DNA of 64,000 nucleotides. Origin: Pseudomonadales bacterium. Its GTDB lineage: Bacteria > Pseudomonadota > Gammaproteobacteria > Pseudomonadales > Porticoccaceae. Of this stretch, positions 26,580 through 34,217 are shown in pieces; positions within the stretch are counted from its first letter, which is position 1; each line of letters starts with the position of its first letter. The stretch covers positions 372,001 through 436,000 of the forward strand of contig JACKOF010000002.1 of assembly GCA_024234435.1 (NCBI GenBank), given 5' to 3'. The notes under the pieces are model-generated. The model was not told the DNA's origin. It was given only the letters and a program-made list of their open reading frames with translations, and did not search any database. Position numbers and translations under genes: made by a program.

Positions 26580-27767
26580 ATGATTGATACCACAGAAATA
26601 AAAAACATGGGGTTCGACGATCCGGCCATCTGGCGCAAAGTGGTTCGGGTGATGGAAGAAATGGAGCAGCTGGTTTGGAACGACCCTCTGATTAAAGACA
26701 ACCTGACACGGGCGGAAGGTGCGCGTTACCTGACCCGGCTGATCAGCAGCGCTACCGAGATGGCCATTGAATTGTGGACGCCGGACTACCCGCAGTTTCT
26801 GACGTTTCTTAACACCCGCATCCACTGGGGGCTACCGGCAACGGATTGCCATTACCAGTGGGCTCCTGTTCATGGTGATAATGTCTACCGCATCAGCGGT
26901 GATCGCGGTACCGCGCGCGTGTTCGATATTGAAACGCGCACCGGTCATTTTGCTCACATTGCGGACTGGGCGCTGGTCGATCGACTGACCGATGCGAAAG
27001 TCGGGCCGAATAACCACGTCGATATTATTCTGAGTCGCGAACGGCCCGAAGGCGTCGAAAACTGGATTCAACTGGCCGAAGGCCCCGGCAATATTATTTA
27101 CCGTCAGTACTATTACGACTGGAATACCGAGCAGCCTGCGCGACTGAGCATTGTCAATGAAAATGCCATCTACCCGCCGCCCGCGCTGCAGGAATCGGAT
27201 ATTGCTGACAAACTGGCATTGTTCTGCGACTGGTTGCAGCAAGTGCCGGAGAGATTTTCACAGGTAGTAAACACTTACTACACCGCGCCAGCCAATTCCA
27301 TGATTTTTGATACCATCGACTTCGGCTGGAAGTCGCTGAAGTATGGTAAAGGTATCTATGAGTGTGGCCCGGACGAAGCTATTATTCTGGAAGTGAAGCT
27401 GCCGAAATCCTATTACTGGAGCATCCAGTTGTGCAGTCATTTCTGGGAGGCGCGTGACTACCATTTGAGACAGACTTCCCTCAATGGCCACCAGGCAGAG
27501 GTTGATGACGAAGGCGTGTTCCGGGCGGTGATCTCACATCGGGATCCGGGCATAGCAAACTGGCTTGATGCCGGAGGCCACGAACAGGGTTTGCTGGCGA
27601 TTCGTTACTACGAGCCGGATTCAACACCGATCCCGACCATGCGCCGTGTCAAACTGTCGGAACTCGACGGCCTGTTGCCGGACTCCGCACGACGGGTATC
27701 TGCGGAAGAAAGACAAAAAACACTGCGTGATCGAGCTTGGTCGGTAGCCCGTCTTGGTCGTGAATAA
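26580..27767 (+). CDS. DUF1214 domain protein
   Basis: This is a 395-residue soluble protein without an evident signal peptide. The C-terminal part (YYWSIQLCSHFWEARDYHLR through LLAIRYYEPDSTPIPTMRRV) resembles DUF1214, a beta-rich domain of unknown role. The N-terminal 150 residues (helical start, then HWGLPATDCHYQWAPVHGDN) precede it as in related standalone proteins. Homologous proteins often sit beside sulfotransferase-like and SDR genes, as here. A strong AGGAG precedes the ATG. I know of no established function. Confidence 0.72.
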   Translation: MIDTTEIKNMGFDDPAIWRKVVRVMEEMEQLVWNDPLIKDNLTRAEGARYLTRLISSATEMAIELWTPDYPQFLTFLNTRIHWGLPATDCHYQWAPVHGDNVYRISGDRGTARVFDIETRTGHFAHIADWALVDRLTDAKVGPNNHVDIILSRERPEGVENWIQLAEGPGNIIYRQYYYDWNTEQPARLSIVNENAIYPPPALQESDIADKLALFCDWLQQVPERFSQVVNTYYTAPANSMIFDTIDFGWKSLKYGKGIYECGPDEAIILEVKLPKSYYWSIQLCSHFWEARDYHLRQTSLNGHQAEVDDEGVFRAVISHRDPGIANWLDAGGHEQGLLAIRYYEPDSTPIPTMRRVKLSELDGLLPDSARRVSAEERQKTLRDRAWSVARLGRE

Positions 27768-27796
27768 ACAATTAGCAAAACAAGGGGATTAGCAAC

Positions 27797-28573
27797 ATGT
27801 CAAATATCGAAAACCTGTTTTCAATGAAAGGCAAAATTGCACTGGTTACCGGTGCCGCTTCCGGCATGGGTGAGCGCTTTGCCCACACGCTGGCAGACGC
27901 CGGAGCAACAGTTATTTGCGCTGCGCGCCGTGCCGACCGCATAGACAGTGTCGCCGCCAGCATTAACGAAGCCGGAGGTAAAGCCATTGCCATACCGCTG
28001 GATATCGGTAGCGAAGCAAGCGTTAAAGCGGTATTCGACCGTATCGAAAATGAAGTGGGTCGGGTTAACGTGCTGGTGAACGCCGCAGCCCAACTCGACT
28101 TTGGCCTGTTCCCTGAAGTGAATAATGAATCCTGGGACAATCTGCTGAACGTCAACCTGTCAGGCACTATGCGTATGTGCCGGGAATTTTCCGAGCGGCT
28201 TATCAAAGCGGGGGAAACGGGAAATATCGTTAATATCACCTCCGTAACCGGTATGCAGGTAATGACCGGTGTACCGGTCTACGGCACCATCAAGGCTGCG
28301 GTTAACCACCTGACTCGCTCAATGGCCAGAGACATGTTTGATAAAGGCATCCGCTGCAACGCTATTGCACCGGGTTATTTCCAGACCGACATGGTTTCCG
28401 GCTATTTTGAAACTGAAGAAGGCAAAGCCGATATCGACCGGCTGCCGCTGAAGCGGCCCGGCCAGGTGCACGAACTCGACGGCGCCATACTGTTGCTGGC
28501 CAGTGACGCCGGATCATTTATTAATGGCGCGATACTGCCGGTTGATTCGGGGCAAGTGTTGCAGCTGGTTTAA
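27797..28573 (+). CDS. Short-chain dehydrogenase/reductase (SDR)
   Basis: This 258-residue classical SDR has the NAD(P) glycine motif TGAASGMG at 18-25, NAAA at 94-97 in place of the common NNAG, and the catalytic triad Ser148, Tyr161, Lys165 (YGTIK). ARR after the second beta-strand slightly favours NADP(H). It would oxidise or reduce an alcohol/ketone in the cluster's pathway. It lies 29 bp after the DUF1214 gene. Confidence 0.9.
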   Translation: MSNIENLFSMKGKIALVTGAASGMGERFAHTLADAGATVICAARRADRIDSVAASINEAGGKAIAIPLDIGSEASVKAVFDRIENEVGRVNVLVNAAAQLDFGLFPEVNNESWDNLLNVNLSGTMRMCREFSERLIKAGETGNIVNITSVTGMQVMTGVPVYGTIKAAVNHLTRSMARDMFDKGIRCNAIAPGYFQTDMVSGYFETEEGKADIDRLPLKRPGQVHELDGAILLLASDAGSFINGAILPVDSGQVLQLV

Positions 28574-28677
28574 AACACCAAATAAAAGGTTGGCTCCCCT
28601 TCTGGATAACGCGAAAGAGCTGCCAGGAAGGGGCAGAAAGCAAAGAAGATAACTAATACATAAACTGAGGGTTTGTT

Positions 28678-29085
28678 ATGAGTATCGAAGAGAATAAAAA
28701 ACTGGTTGCAGAATTTTTCGCCTGTTTTGGGCGCAAAGATGTTGATGGCGCAATGAGCATGATGACAGACGATGCCACCTGGTGGATTGGTGGCAAAAAG
28801 CGGTTATTCCCAATCGCAGGACTCAAAACCAAAGCGGAAGCGAAGGACATTTTTGATGCCTTTGTGCCGACTAGCAAGGATGGTTTAGAGATTATTCCAA
28901 CAGGCATGGTAGCCGAAGGAGACAAGGTTGCAGTAGAAGCGAAATCTCACGGAGAGTTTCCGAGCGGTTTTGTGTATGAAAATGAATATCACTTTTTAGT
29001 GACACTTCGAGATGGCAAAGTAGCGTCAGTGAAAGAATTTCTCGACACCATGCACACTGCCGAATTTTTGGCTGCCGAGGCCTGA
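28678..29085 (+). CDS. NTF2-like/SnoaL-like protein (ketosteroid isomerase-type fold)
   Basis: 135 residues with the SnoaL-like pattern: N-terminal helices (ENKKLVAEFFACFGRKDVDG), MMTDDATWWIGG, then VAVEAKSHGEFPSGFVYENE and VTLRDGKVASVKEFLDT. Members are small isomerases, dehydratases or hydrolases acting on cyclic or hydrophobic ligands. The position between SDR and MDR genes supports an enzymatic step in the same pathway, but activity cannot be assigned. Confidence 0.78.
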   Translation: MSIEENKKLVAEFFACFGRKDVDGAMSMMTDDATWWIGGKKRLFPIAGLKTKAEAKDIFDAFVPTSKDGLEIIPTGMVAEGDKVAVEAKSHGEFPSGFVYENEYHFLVTLRDGKVASVKEFLDTMHTAEFLAAEA

Positions 29086-29184
29086 TTTTACCGGGCATGC
29101 GTACAGGGTATCGAGCTATTCTGTTGGGCAGCCGATACCAATCTCGCCCATTAACCCTTACCGAAATTAGAGAGAGAACACACA

Positions 29185-30186
29185 ATGAGAGCAGCAACCG
29201 TAAACTTGCCCGCAAGCCTTGAGTCTCTGGTTATAGATGAGCGGCCAGAGCCAACCATTGAGCCGGGCAAGGTCAAGGTTCGCTGGCATGCCTTATCCCT
29301 TAACTTTCATGATTACGCCATTGTGGGCGGCATGTTACCCACGGCAGATGGCCGTATCCCGATCTCGGACGGGGCCGGTGAAATTGTTGAAGTGGGTGAA
29401 GGGGTGTCAGAGTGGAAGTGCGGTGACAAGGTTATGAGCCTGTTCTTTCCCGACTGGCATGAAGGCTCGCCCAATCAGCAAAATAACGCCCGGCTGGGCG
29501 GTGACTCTACCGATGGTTGTGCAGTAGAGTTCAGCGTTGTAGACCCGACTACCCTTACCCCAATGCCTGAGGGTTATTCCTACGCAGAGGCCGCTACCCT
29601 GCCTTGCGCGGCTCTCACCGCCTGGCGTGCTCTGGTCGATGTCGGCCAAATAAAAGCGGGTGACAGCGTACTTGTCGAAGGTACCGGTGGTGTTTCCATC
29701 TTTGCTTTGCAGTTTGCCAAAGCGTTTGGCGCAACGGTTTATGCCACATCATCATCACAAGAGAAGATGGAGCGCTTGCAACAAATGGGTGCCGACCATG
29801 TCATTAACTATCGGGAAAATCCCACCTGGGGAGAAACCATTTATGAACTGTCCGGTGGCGGTGTTGATCATGTTATCGATGTAGGTGGTGCCGCTACATT
29901 GGAACAATCAATCGCAGCTATTCGAATGAACGGCAGTGTGGTGATTATTGGTATTCTCGGAGGCCTAGAAGCGGAGATTAACCTCGCGCAGTGGATGCTG
30001 AAGCAACCGCATATTCGGCCAATTGCCGTGGGCAGTCGCGCTATGCAGCTCGACATGGTGAGCTTTATCGAAAAAGATGGCTTCAAGCCGCGGATAGATT
30101 CCACCTTCGCGCTTGATCAACTAAAAGAAGCCTTTGAATACCAACTGTCTGGCAAGCACTTTGGCAAAATCGTGATCAGGGTTTAA
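29185..30186 (+). CDS. MDR-family NAD(P)-dependent alcohol dehydrogenase / quinone reductase-like
   Basis: The 333-residue medium-chain dehydrogenase has an N-terminal GroES-like fold (HALSLNFHDYAIVGGMLP) and a Rossmann domain with GTGGVSIFALQFAKAFGA at 166-183. The usual GHE zinc motif is replaced by SDGAGEIVEVG, so it is probably of the zinc-independent reductase type. It closes the cluster. A decayed copy of its C-terminal tail lies at 32818-32907, which suggests a former duplication or second cluster. Confidence 0.85.
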   Translation: MRAATVNLPASLESLVIDERPEPTIEPGKVKVRWHALSLNFHDYAIVGGMLPTADGRIPISDGAGEIVEVGEGVSEWKCGDKVMSLFFPDWHEGSPNQQNNARLGGDSTDGCAVEFSVVDPTTLTPMPEGYSYAEAATLPCAALTAWRALVDVGQIKAGDSVLVEGTGGVSIFALQFAKAFGATVYATSSSQEKMERLQQMGADHVINYRENPTWGETIYELSGGGVDHVIDVGGAATLEQSIAAIRMNGSVVIIGILGGLEAEINLAQWMLKQPHIRPIAVGSRAMQLDMVSFIEKDGFKPRIDSTFALDQLKEAFEYQLSGKHFGKIVIRV

Positions 30187-30438
30187 AAGGGTTTTCTTTG
30201 CCAGGTTTAAAAGGGTTTGAACCTCTAAACGTTTTTAGCCAGAAAATCTGCATGGTTTTTTGTTCATCTGTCGAGAAGGTGTGGGCACACCTGAAACCCA
30301 TGTCGTATGGAGTAGGGGCATTGGGGACATCCTGCGTATTGCCCGAAACAGCCTTGTGCTTTTATACCCGTTCTTACCATTCTGTAAACGATGAATTCAA
30401 GCATAGCGCGGGATTTAAAACCGCCCTGGCCCTTTGGG

Positions 30439-31059
30439 TTAAGCTAACCCTGGCCGCTTAAATTGTTTGCGAGCCTGATCAACCTTTTGTCTGAAGGCAC
30501 AATCATTAGCATGATCATTAATGAGCCCCATAGCTTGCATGAACGCATAGACCGTAGTGGGGCCGACAAATTTCCAGCCCTGCTTTTTTAACGCGATTGA
30601 AAGGGCTGTTGACGCTGCCGAAACAGAAGTGGTTTGAGGCGCCGGTAATTCATGTTCCTGGGGTTCAAAGCGCCAGAAGAAAGCAGCAAGAGATCCTTCC
30701 TGGCTGACGAGCTCACAAGCTCTTTCGGCATTGTTGATGACAGCCTCAATCTTTCCACGATGCCGGACAATTCCCGGGTCTAACAGTAATCTTTCTCTGT
30801 CGGCCTCACCAAATTTTGCTACTTGATTAAAGTCAAAGTTCAAAAACGCAGCGCGAAAATTATCGCGTTTGGCGAGTATCGTGCGCCAGCTCAAACCGGA
30901 TTGAAACGTTTCAAGGCATAGTTTTTCAAATAGCCTGACATCATCATCAACGGGGTAACCCCACTCGGTGTCATGGTATTCAAAAAACGCCGGTGCCGCT
31001 GAACACCAGCGACACCGCAATTTGCCATCGGGACCACTGACCGAAGAATTCATCATCAC
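30439..31059 (-). CDS. tag: DNA-3-methyladenine glycosylase I
   Basis: Tag removes 3-methyladenine from alkylated DNA. The 206 residues show the zinc-site residues typical of Tag (CRWC near 16-19, YHDTEWG with His29, and the late NDHANDC), plus the core CLETFQSGLSWRTILAKR and FVGPTTVYAFMQAMGLINDH. It starts with consecutive ATGs, and any of the first three may be used. It lies 6 bp downstream of the yciI-like gene, so tetR-yciI-tag may be one transcript. Confidence 0.95.
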   Translation of the reverse strand: MMMNSSVSGPDGKLRCRWCSAAPAFFEYHDTEWGYPVDDDVRLFEKLCLETFQSGLSWRTILAKRDNFRAAFLNFDFNQVAKFGEADRERLLLDPGIVRHRGKIEAVINNAERACELVSQEGSLAAFFWRFEPQEHELPAPQTTSVSAASTALSIALKKQGWKFVGPTTVYAFMQAMGLINDHANDCAFRQKVDQARKQFKRPGLA

Positions 31060-31065
31060 CGCCTT

Positions 31066-31356
31066 TTAAGTTAGAAGAAAACGCAATTGCTCAGTGGCTT
31101 TCTTTGCTTCTATTTCAAGTATTTCTGCGGCAACCACACCTTCGATCACAAACGGGTCTTGGCTGACAAAATCTTCAAGGTCTTTCCGCGATATGCCGTG
31201 AGCGAAAACCACTCCCCCAAGTCCAGGCTGAAGGCTGCCGACCACTAAGAACACACCGTCCTCAAACCCTTTTTTTATCCACTGGTTGTGCCCTTCCATA
31301 AATGAAGCGGCCTCGTTTTTTTTCTCGGAAAATCGCAAAATGACAATAAACATCAA
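31066..31356 (-). CDS. YciI family protein
   Basis: About 96 residues with the YciI-like ferredoxin fold: N-terminal FIVILRFSEKK, the middle FMEGHNQWIKKGFEDGVFLVVGSL containing the conserved His, and C-terminal DPFVIEGVVAAEILEI. Such proteins are small enzymes or adaptors of uncertain function. The start codons overlap the tetR stop (ATG at 31356 or 31353), indicating translational coupling to the regulator. Confidence 0.85.
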   Translation of the reverse strand: MMFIVILRFSEKKNEAASFMEGHNQWIKKGFEDGVFLVVGSLQPGLGGVVFAHGISRKDLEDFVSQDPFVIEGVVAAEILEIEAKKATEQLRFLLT

Positions 31357-31946
31357 AGCACCCCTGGCTGTGTATCGTTTTTATTTTCAAGAGCGGTTAG
31401 CCAGTTGTTCATTCGGCTCACCTCCTTTTTGATAAATTTTTCATCCTGAAAAGCGCTGGCCAAGGTCGCGACCCCCTGGCTGAATGCCAGAGTGTGCATG
31501 GCCAGTTCATCTGCATTACTGCTGTGGCCAAGTTGTTCAAACTGTCGCCGTAACCAGCCCCTGAAAAGAGTGAATAGTTTATTAGCGTTGCCTTTGCCCG
31601 GATGATCCAGTTTGACGAGTTCGCTACAGAGCGTACCGACAGGGCAACCGTAGCGTTTAATTTTGGCTCGGTTCTGTATCAGAATATTGATAAAACTGCG
31701 GATGCGACACAGGGGGGTTTTCCCTGCGATCTCCCAGCTGTCCAGCAAGGCACTTGTGTTTATCATGCGGCGGTTGATCACAGCATCAAGAATTTCATCT
31801 TTGGATTTGAAGTGGTAATAGAAGTTTCCTCTTGAAATACCAACAGCTTGAGCAATGTGTGAGAAGGACGTGTGCTCGAAACCCAGCTCGTAAAATAGTT
31901 GGTCCGCAGCATTTATTATCTGCTCTCTTGTCTGTCTGTTACTCAT
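31353..31946 (-). CDS. TetR/AcrR family transcriptional regulator
   Basis: From the ATG at 31946 (GGAAG 7 nt upstream) it has 197 residues. The N-terminal helix-turn-helix is clear (REQIINAADQLFYELGFEHT and FSHIAQAVGISRGNFYYHFK). The C-terminal ligand domain resembles the TetR_C group (YGCPVGTLCSELVKLDHPG). Two 16-bp dyads lie upstream of its start and are its likely autoregulatory operators. It is coupled to yciI and probably controls yciI and perhaps tag. Confidence 0.93.
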   Translation of the reverse strand: MSNRQTREQIINAADQLFYELGFEHTSFSHIAQAVGISRGNFYYHFKSKDEILDAVINRRMINTSALLDSWEIAGKTPLCRIRSFINILIQNRAKIKRYGCPVGTLCSELVKLDHPGKGNANKLFTLFRGWLRRQFEQLGHSSNADELAMHTLAFSQGVATLASAFQDEKFIKKEVSRMNNWLTALENKNDTQPGVL

Positions 31947-31982
31947 CAATATTCTTCCAGATAGAAGTATTGTTACTTTCGA

Positions 31983-31998
31983 TAGGACAATCATCCTA
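31983..31998. promoter_or_regulatory. TetR operator candidate 1
   Basis: TAGGACAATCATCCTA is an imperfect inverted repeat (TAGGA/TCCTA arms) 37 bp upstream of the tetR start. It recurs in similar form 30 bp away, about three helical turns. Confidence 0.65.
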
Positions 31999-32012
31999 AT
32001 CCGCATGCATAA

Positions 32013-32028
32013 TAGGACAACCGTCCCA
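32013..32028. promoter_or_regulatory. TetR operator candidate 2
   Basis: TAGGACAACCGTCCCA shares the left arm TAGGACAA with candidate 1 and has a GGAC/GTCC dyad. The centre-to-centre spacing of 30 bp would place two bound dimers on the same face of the DNA. Confidence 0.65.
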
Positions 32029-32212
32029 ATACATCAAGCGCAGTGACGGAAAAGTGCGATACTTCGGTACTCTGCCAGTAGCAAATTGTGAGAGGTTTAG
32101 TCAGCGGTTCGGAGGCTAACCAGGTATAGAGCCGGAAGCCCGGCGATAAGTCATTCATGGATTCGAAAAAATAACAAGAACGCTATCTCCCCCAAATCCC
32201 CAGGTTTCATGC

Positions 32213-32605
32213 TTATATTTTTATATACCAAAAACCCTGTTTCTGAAGTTGGATAATTCTTAAAACACCACCCTGCTTTAACTCCGTTATCCCATCAATC
32301 AGCATGCCAGGGCGGAGCTTATTATTGAGCATGGAGGTACTGCAGGCGCCAATAATTACGCCCTGCTCAATCAAGGATTCAATTTGAGCACGTAAACCAC
32401 TGGCTTTATCCAGCCTTACGATCGCAGGCCCATGGATGACGACTTCAATCTGAGCCTCTGGATCAGACGCAAGTAATTCCTTGATGCTCGAGATCAATAT
32501 CCGCGTTTTTTCCACCTCATTGAGGTGGTAGACCACTTTTAGCGGTTCTGCCAATGGAGAGCTGGCTATCATCGTCAGAAATAACCCTATTATCATTCTT
32601 CTCAT
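32213..32605 (-). CDS. DsrE/DsrF-like protein with signal peptide
   Basis: 130 residues. The N-terminus (MIIGLFLTMIASSPLAEP) is a cleavable-type signal. The remainder (KVVYHLNEVEKTRILISSIK, VVIHGPAIVRL, IEQGVIIGACSTSMLNNKL) resembles the DsrE-like fold with one conserved cysteine at GACSTSM, as in periplasmic members linked to sulfur metabolism. There is no sulfur-oxidation neighbour. The start is within consecutive possible codons at 32605 or 32596. Confidence 0.75.
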   Translation of the reverse strand: MRRMIIGLFLTMIASSPLAEPLKVVYHLNEVEKTRILISSIKELLASDPEAQIEVVIHGPAIVRLDKASGLRAQIESLIEQGVIIGACSTSMLNNKLRPGMLIDGITELKQGGVLRIIQLQKQGFWYIKI

Positions 32606-32817
32606 ACGCTCACCTTTTAACGGCCAGACACAGCCGCTGCGTTATTTCCAGATTGCTCGTGACCGAACTGTGGGTGCTGTCCAAAAACCAGATGAAGAAA
32701 ATGATCTTCTTTGGTTGGCCAGCGACATTAATTTTTTCTGGAGAGCTGCAACGATATACTCCTGTATTTCATGGAACTATTCTAGGGGTATTTGCCCTGA
32801 CCCGGAATTACAGTTAG

Positions 32818-32907
32818 ATTCCATTTGTGCGTTTAGATCAATTAAGAGAAGCATTTGAATACCCGCTTTCTGGCAAGCACTTTGGCAAGGTTGTGATCGA
32901 AGTTTAA
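32818..32907 (+). pseudogene. C-terminal remnant of a second MDR reductase gene
   Basis: After an in-frame TAG at 32815-32817, the frame reads VRLDQLREAFEYPLSGK followed by HFGKVVIEV and a TAA stop. The intact reductase at 29185-30186 ends ALDQLKEAFEYQLSGK, HFGKIVIRV, stop. Nearly 25 residues and the stop position match, but nothing upstream resembles the rest of the gene. It is the tail of a paralogue left after a deletion or recombination. Confidence 0.85.
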
Positions 32908-32925
32908 ATTTCAGGATGTAAAAAG

Positions 32926-33069
32926 ATGACCAAGGGACTGAATAAGCTCAAATTAAGAGATCAAGAAGTAATGACTTCGCTACAGCGGAAAGTTGCTCCG
33001 GTGCTGCCGCTTGTTAATGTGCACTACACATTTACCTCAAAACCAAGATCAACATCGCAAGCTGCTTGA
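32926..33069 (+). pseudogene. Short reading frame after the MDR remnant, possibly a truncated gene start
   Basis: An ATG at 32926, with GGA upstream, opens 47 codons beginning MTKGLNKLKLRDQEVMTSLQ. It lies 18 bp after the remnant's stop, the spacing of a co-transcribed next gene. The frame ends within the approach to the attC-like site at 33125. I do not recognise the protein; it may be the 5' end of a gene cut when the neighbouring DNA was rearranged, or not coding. Confidence 0.35.
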
Positions 33070-33124
33070 CCACCCCTGATACCCCAGTTTTCTGCTGCAA
33101 TTTCTCGAAGCAGTAGAACCAATG

Positions 33125-33212
33125 CCCTAATAATGGGCCGGAACGCAGCGGCAAAGCCGCGGAGTGGAGGTCCGAGCCAGCTCGCTGGTGGGCGTTGATT
33201 AGTTTGTTAGCG
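33125..33212 (-). repeat. attC-like recombination site 1
   Basis: The site runs from CCCTAAT (33125-33131) to GTTAGCG (33206-33212), 88 bp, and can fold on itself with internal hairpins GCGGC/GCCGC and CCAGC/GCTGG. The minus-strand lipoprotein gene stops 4 bp outside its GTTAGCG end. Confidence 0.68.
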
Positions 33213-33215
33213 CGT

Positions 33216-33779
33216 TTACTCAAAATCTTTACCCGAATAGCCGACCTCTACCATTTTTGATTGGTAGAACTTTGCTTTTTCCGGATCGTTGATATTTTTT
33301 CCGTAGAAATAGCATAGTGCGGCGATAAACTGTTTTTCTCCTTGGGAGTACTGTGCAGTAAGTGGCAGCACTTTATCTAAAAAAGTAGAACCCACTTCAA
33401 ATTGATTCATTTCTAAATAGATTGCAGAGAGCTCGGCCATTCTTCGTCCACTTTTTTTGCTATTAGGCCCAGATAGCTTTTCTTCCTCGGCAAGCGACTG
33501 CGTAAGCGCCTCTTTCGCATCCGAGTAGCGTCCCGCTTTACGTAAAACACGGCCAAAGTTGTATAGTTTTTCAGACCGCTCTTCTGGACCCAGATTACCC
33601 CATTCTGCGTTAGCGTAGGCTCTATAACATGCCTCTGAAGCAACCTGCATATTGTCGGCATTTTCGGCTTCGGCGCATTCTTGGGAATATCGATCAGAGG
33701 TAACCTGATTAAGTGGATTGGCACATCCCGCCAAACACAAAATTAAGGTTGTTAAATATATTGCTCTTATAGTTATCAT
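33216..33779 (-). CDS. Putative lipoprotein with TPR-like repeats (cassette gene)
   Basis: 187 residues. The N-terminus (IRAIYLTTLILCLAGCANPL) ends in a lipobox with Cys19, so the product is probably a membrane-anchored lipoprotein. The middle (EERSEKLYNFGRVLRKAGRY, SDAKEALTQSLAEEEKLSG, RRMAELSAIYLEMNQFEVG) has the helical spacing of tetratricopeptide repeats. A good ribosome-binding site (AGAAGGAAG) precedes the ATG, and the upstream cassette junction lies 23 nt before it. Its stop abuts attC-like site 1. The function is unknown; the fold suggests protein-protein contact in the periplasm. Confidence 0.75.
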   Translation of the reverse strand: MITIRAIYLTTLILCLAGCANPLNQVTSDRYSQECAEAENADNMQVASEACYRAYANAEWGNLGPEERSEKLYNFGRVLRKAGRYSDAKEALTQSLAEEEKLSGPNSKKSGRRMAELSAIYLEMNQFEVGSTFLDKVLPLTAQYSQGEKQFIAALCYFYGKNINDPEKAKFYQSKMVEVGYSGKDFE

Positions 33780-33801
33780 TACTCACTACTTCCTTCTGTA
33801 G

Positions 33802-33897
33802 CGCTAACGCCGCTGACACAGGTAGCCGAAACGTAGTGTAGGCTGCCTAGCCAAATGCGCCCTTTGCATTTGGCGATTGTGCTTGGCTTTGTTAGGG
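33802..33897. repeat. attC-like recombination site 2
   Basis: CGCTAAC (33802-33808) and GTTAGGG (33891-33897) bound a 96-bp imperfect inverted repeat. The outer arms match as GCxCTAAC...GC...CACA on both strands, with an internal CCAAATGC/GCATTTGG hairpin at 33851-33873. It lies between the divergent starts of the lipoprotein gene and yefM. Confidence 0.72.
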
Positions 33898-33913
33898 CCT
33901 CTGCAGTATAGTC

Positions 33914-33930
33914 GTACGGAACTTCCGTAC
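33914..33930. promoter_or_regulatory. Operator palindrome upstream of yefM
   Basis: GTACGGAACTTCCGTAC is a perfect inverted repeat with 8-bp arms around one base, 14 bp before the yefM start. YefM-YoeB complexes are known to repress their own promoters through palindromes, so this is the likely autoregulatory site. Confidence 0.75.
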
Positions 33931-33944
33931 ATAATGGTGGATAT

Positions 33945-34217
33945 ATGGATACCATAAGCGTAAATAAGTTTCGAGACAACCTGAAAAGCGTTGTAGAACA
34001 AGTAGTTAGCAGGCATGAACCTTTGAAGGTTACCCGTAGAGCTGGAGAGGCCTTTGTGGTTTTGAGCGCCGAAGATTGGGAACGCGAACAAGAAACGTTG
34101 TCCGTTCTGCAAAATCGTGACCTGATGCAGCAAATTGCAGCCTCTCTTGAAACCCACAAACATGGCCAAGGCTATAAGCCGACCAAAGAGCAGATGGATG
34201 AGATCACTGGTATTTGA
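33945..34217 (+). CDS. yefM: Antitoxin of type II toxin-antitoxin system (YefM/Phd family)
   Basis: 90 residues. The N-terminal DNA-binding domain has the family pattern SVNKFRDNLKSVVEQVVSRH, PLKVTRRAGEAFVVLSAEDW. The C-terminal tail (KPTKEQMDEITGI) is of the disordered toxin-binding type. It neutralises YoeB and represses the pair's promoter. It overlaps the toxin gene by 20 bp. Such pairs are common passengers stabilising integron cassette arrays. Confidence 0.92.
   Translation: MDTISVNKFRDNLKSVVEQVVSRHEPLKVTRRAGEAFVVLSAEDWEREQETLSVLQNRDLMQQIAASLETHKHGQGYKPTKEQMDEITGI

Larger units (their letters stand above)
32606..33124. other. Non-coding/decayed region between dsrE-like gene and cassette cluster
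   Basis: About 520 bp without an intact gene. It contains the remnant of an MDR reductase tail (32818-32907) and a short reading frame that follows it (32926-33069), consistent with the edge of a deleted gene set. The stretch 32640-32815 shows nothing I recognise. Confidence 0.6.

Noticed and set aside
30437..30451. GGGTTA-AGC-TAACCC hairpin at the tag 3' end.
   Set aside because: No T run on either strand and it overlaps the tag stop region; not convincing as a terminator.
30198..30461. Plus-strand frame of 87 codons after the MDR gene.
   Set aside because: No ribosome-binding site or protein pattern, and it overlaps the tag 3' end. The repeated GTTTAAAAGGGTTT around 30182-30212 is a short local duplication.
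32616..32645. TTTTAACGG...CGTTATTT near the dsrE-like gene start, reminiscent of attC cores.
   Set aside because: The arms are short, the spacing is about 30 bp, and the 3' end of the dsrE-like gene has no matching core, so I did not extend the cassette cluster to it.
32554..32817. Plus-strand frame of 87 codons before the MDR remnant.
   Set aside because: It overlaps the dsrE-like gene start on the other strand and does not match the missing part of the MDR gene.
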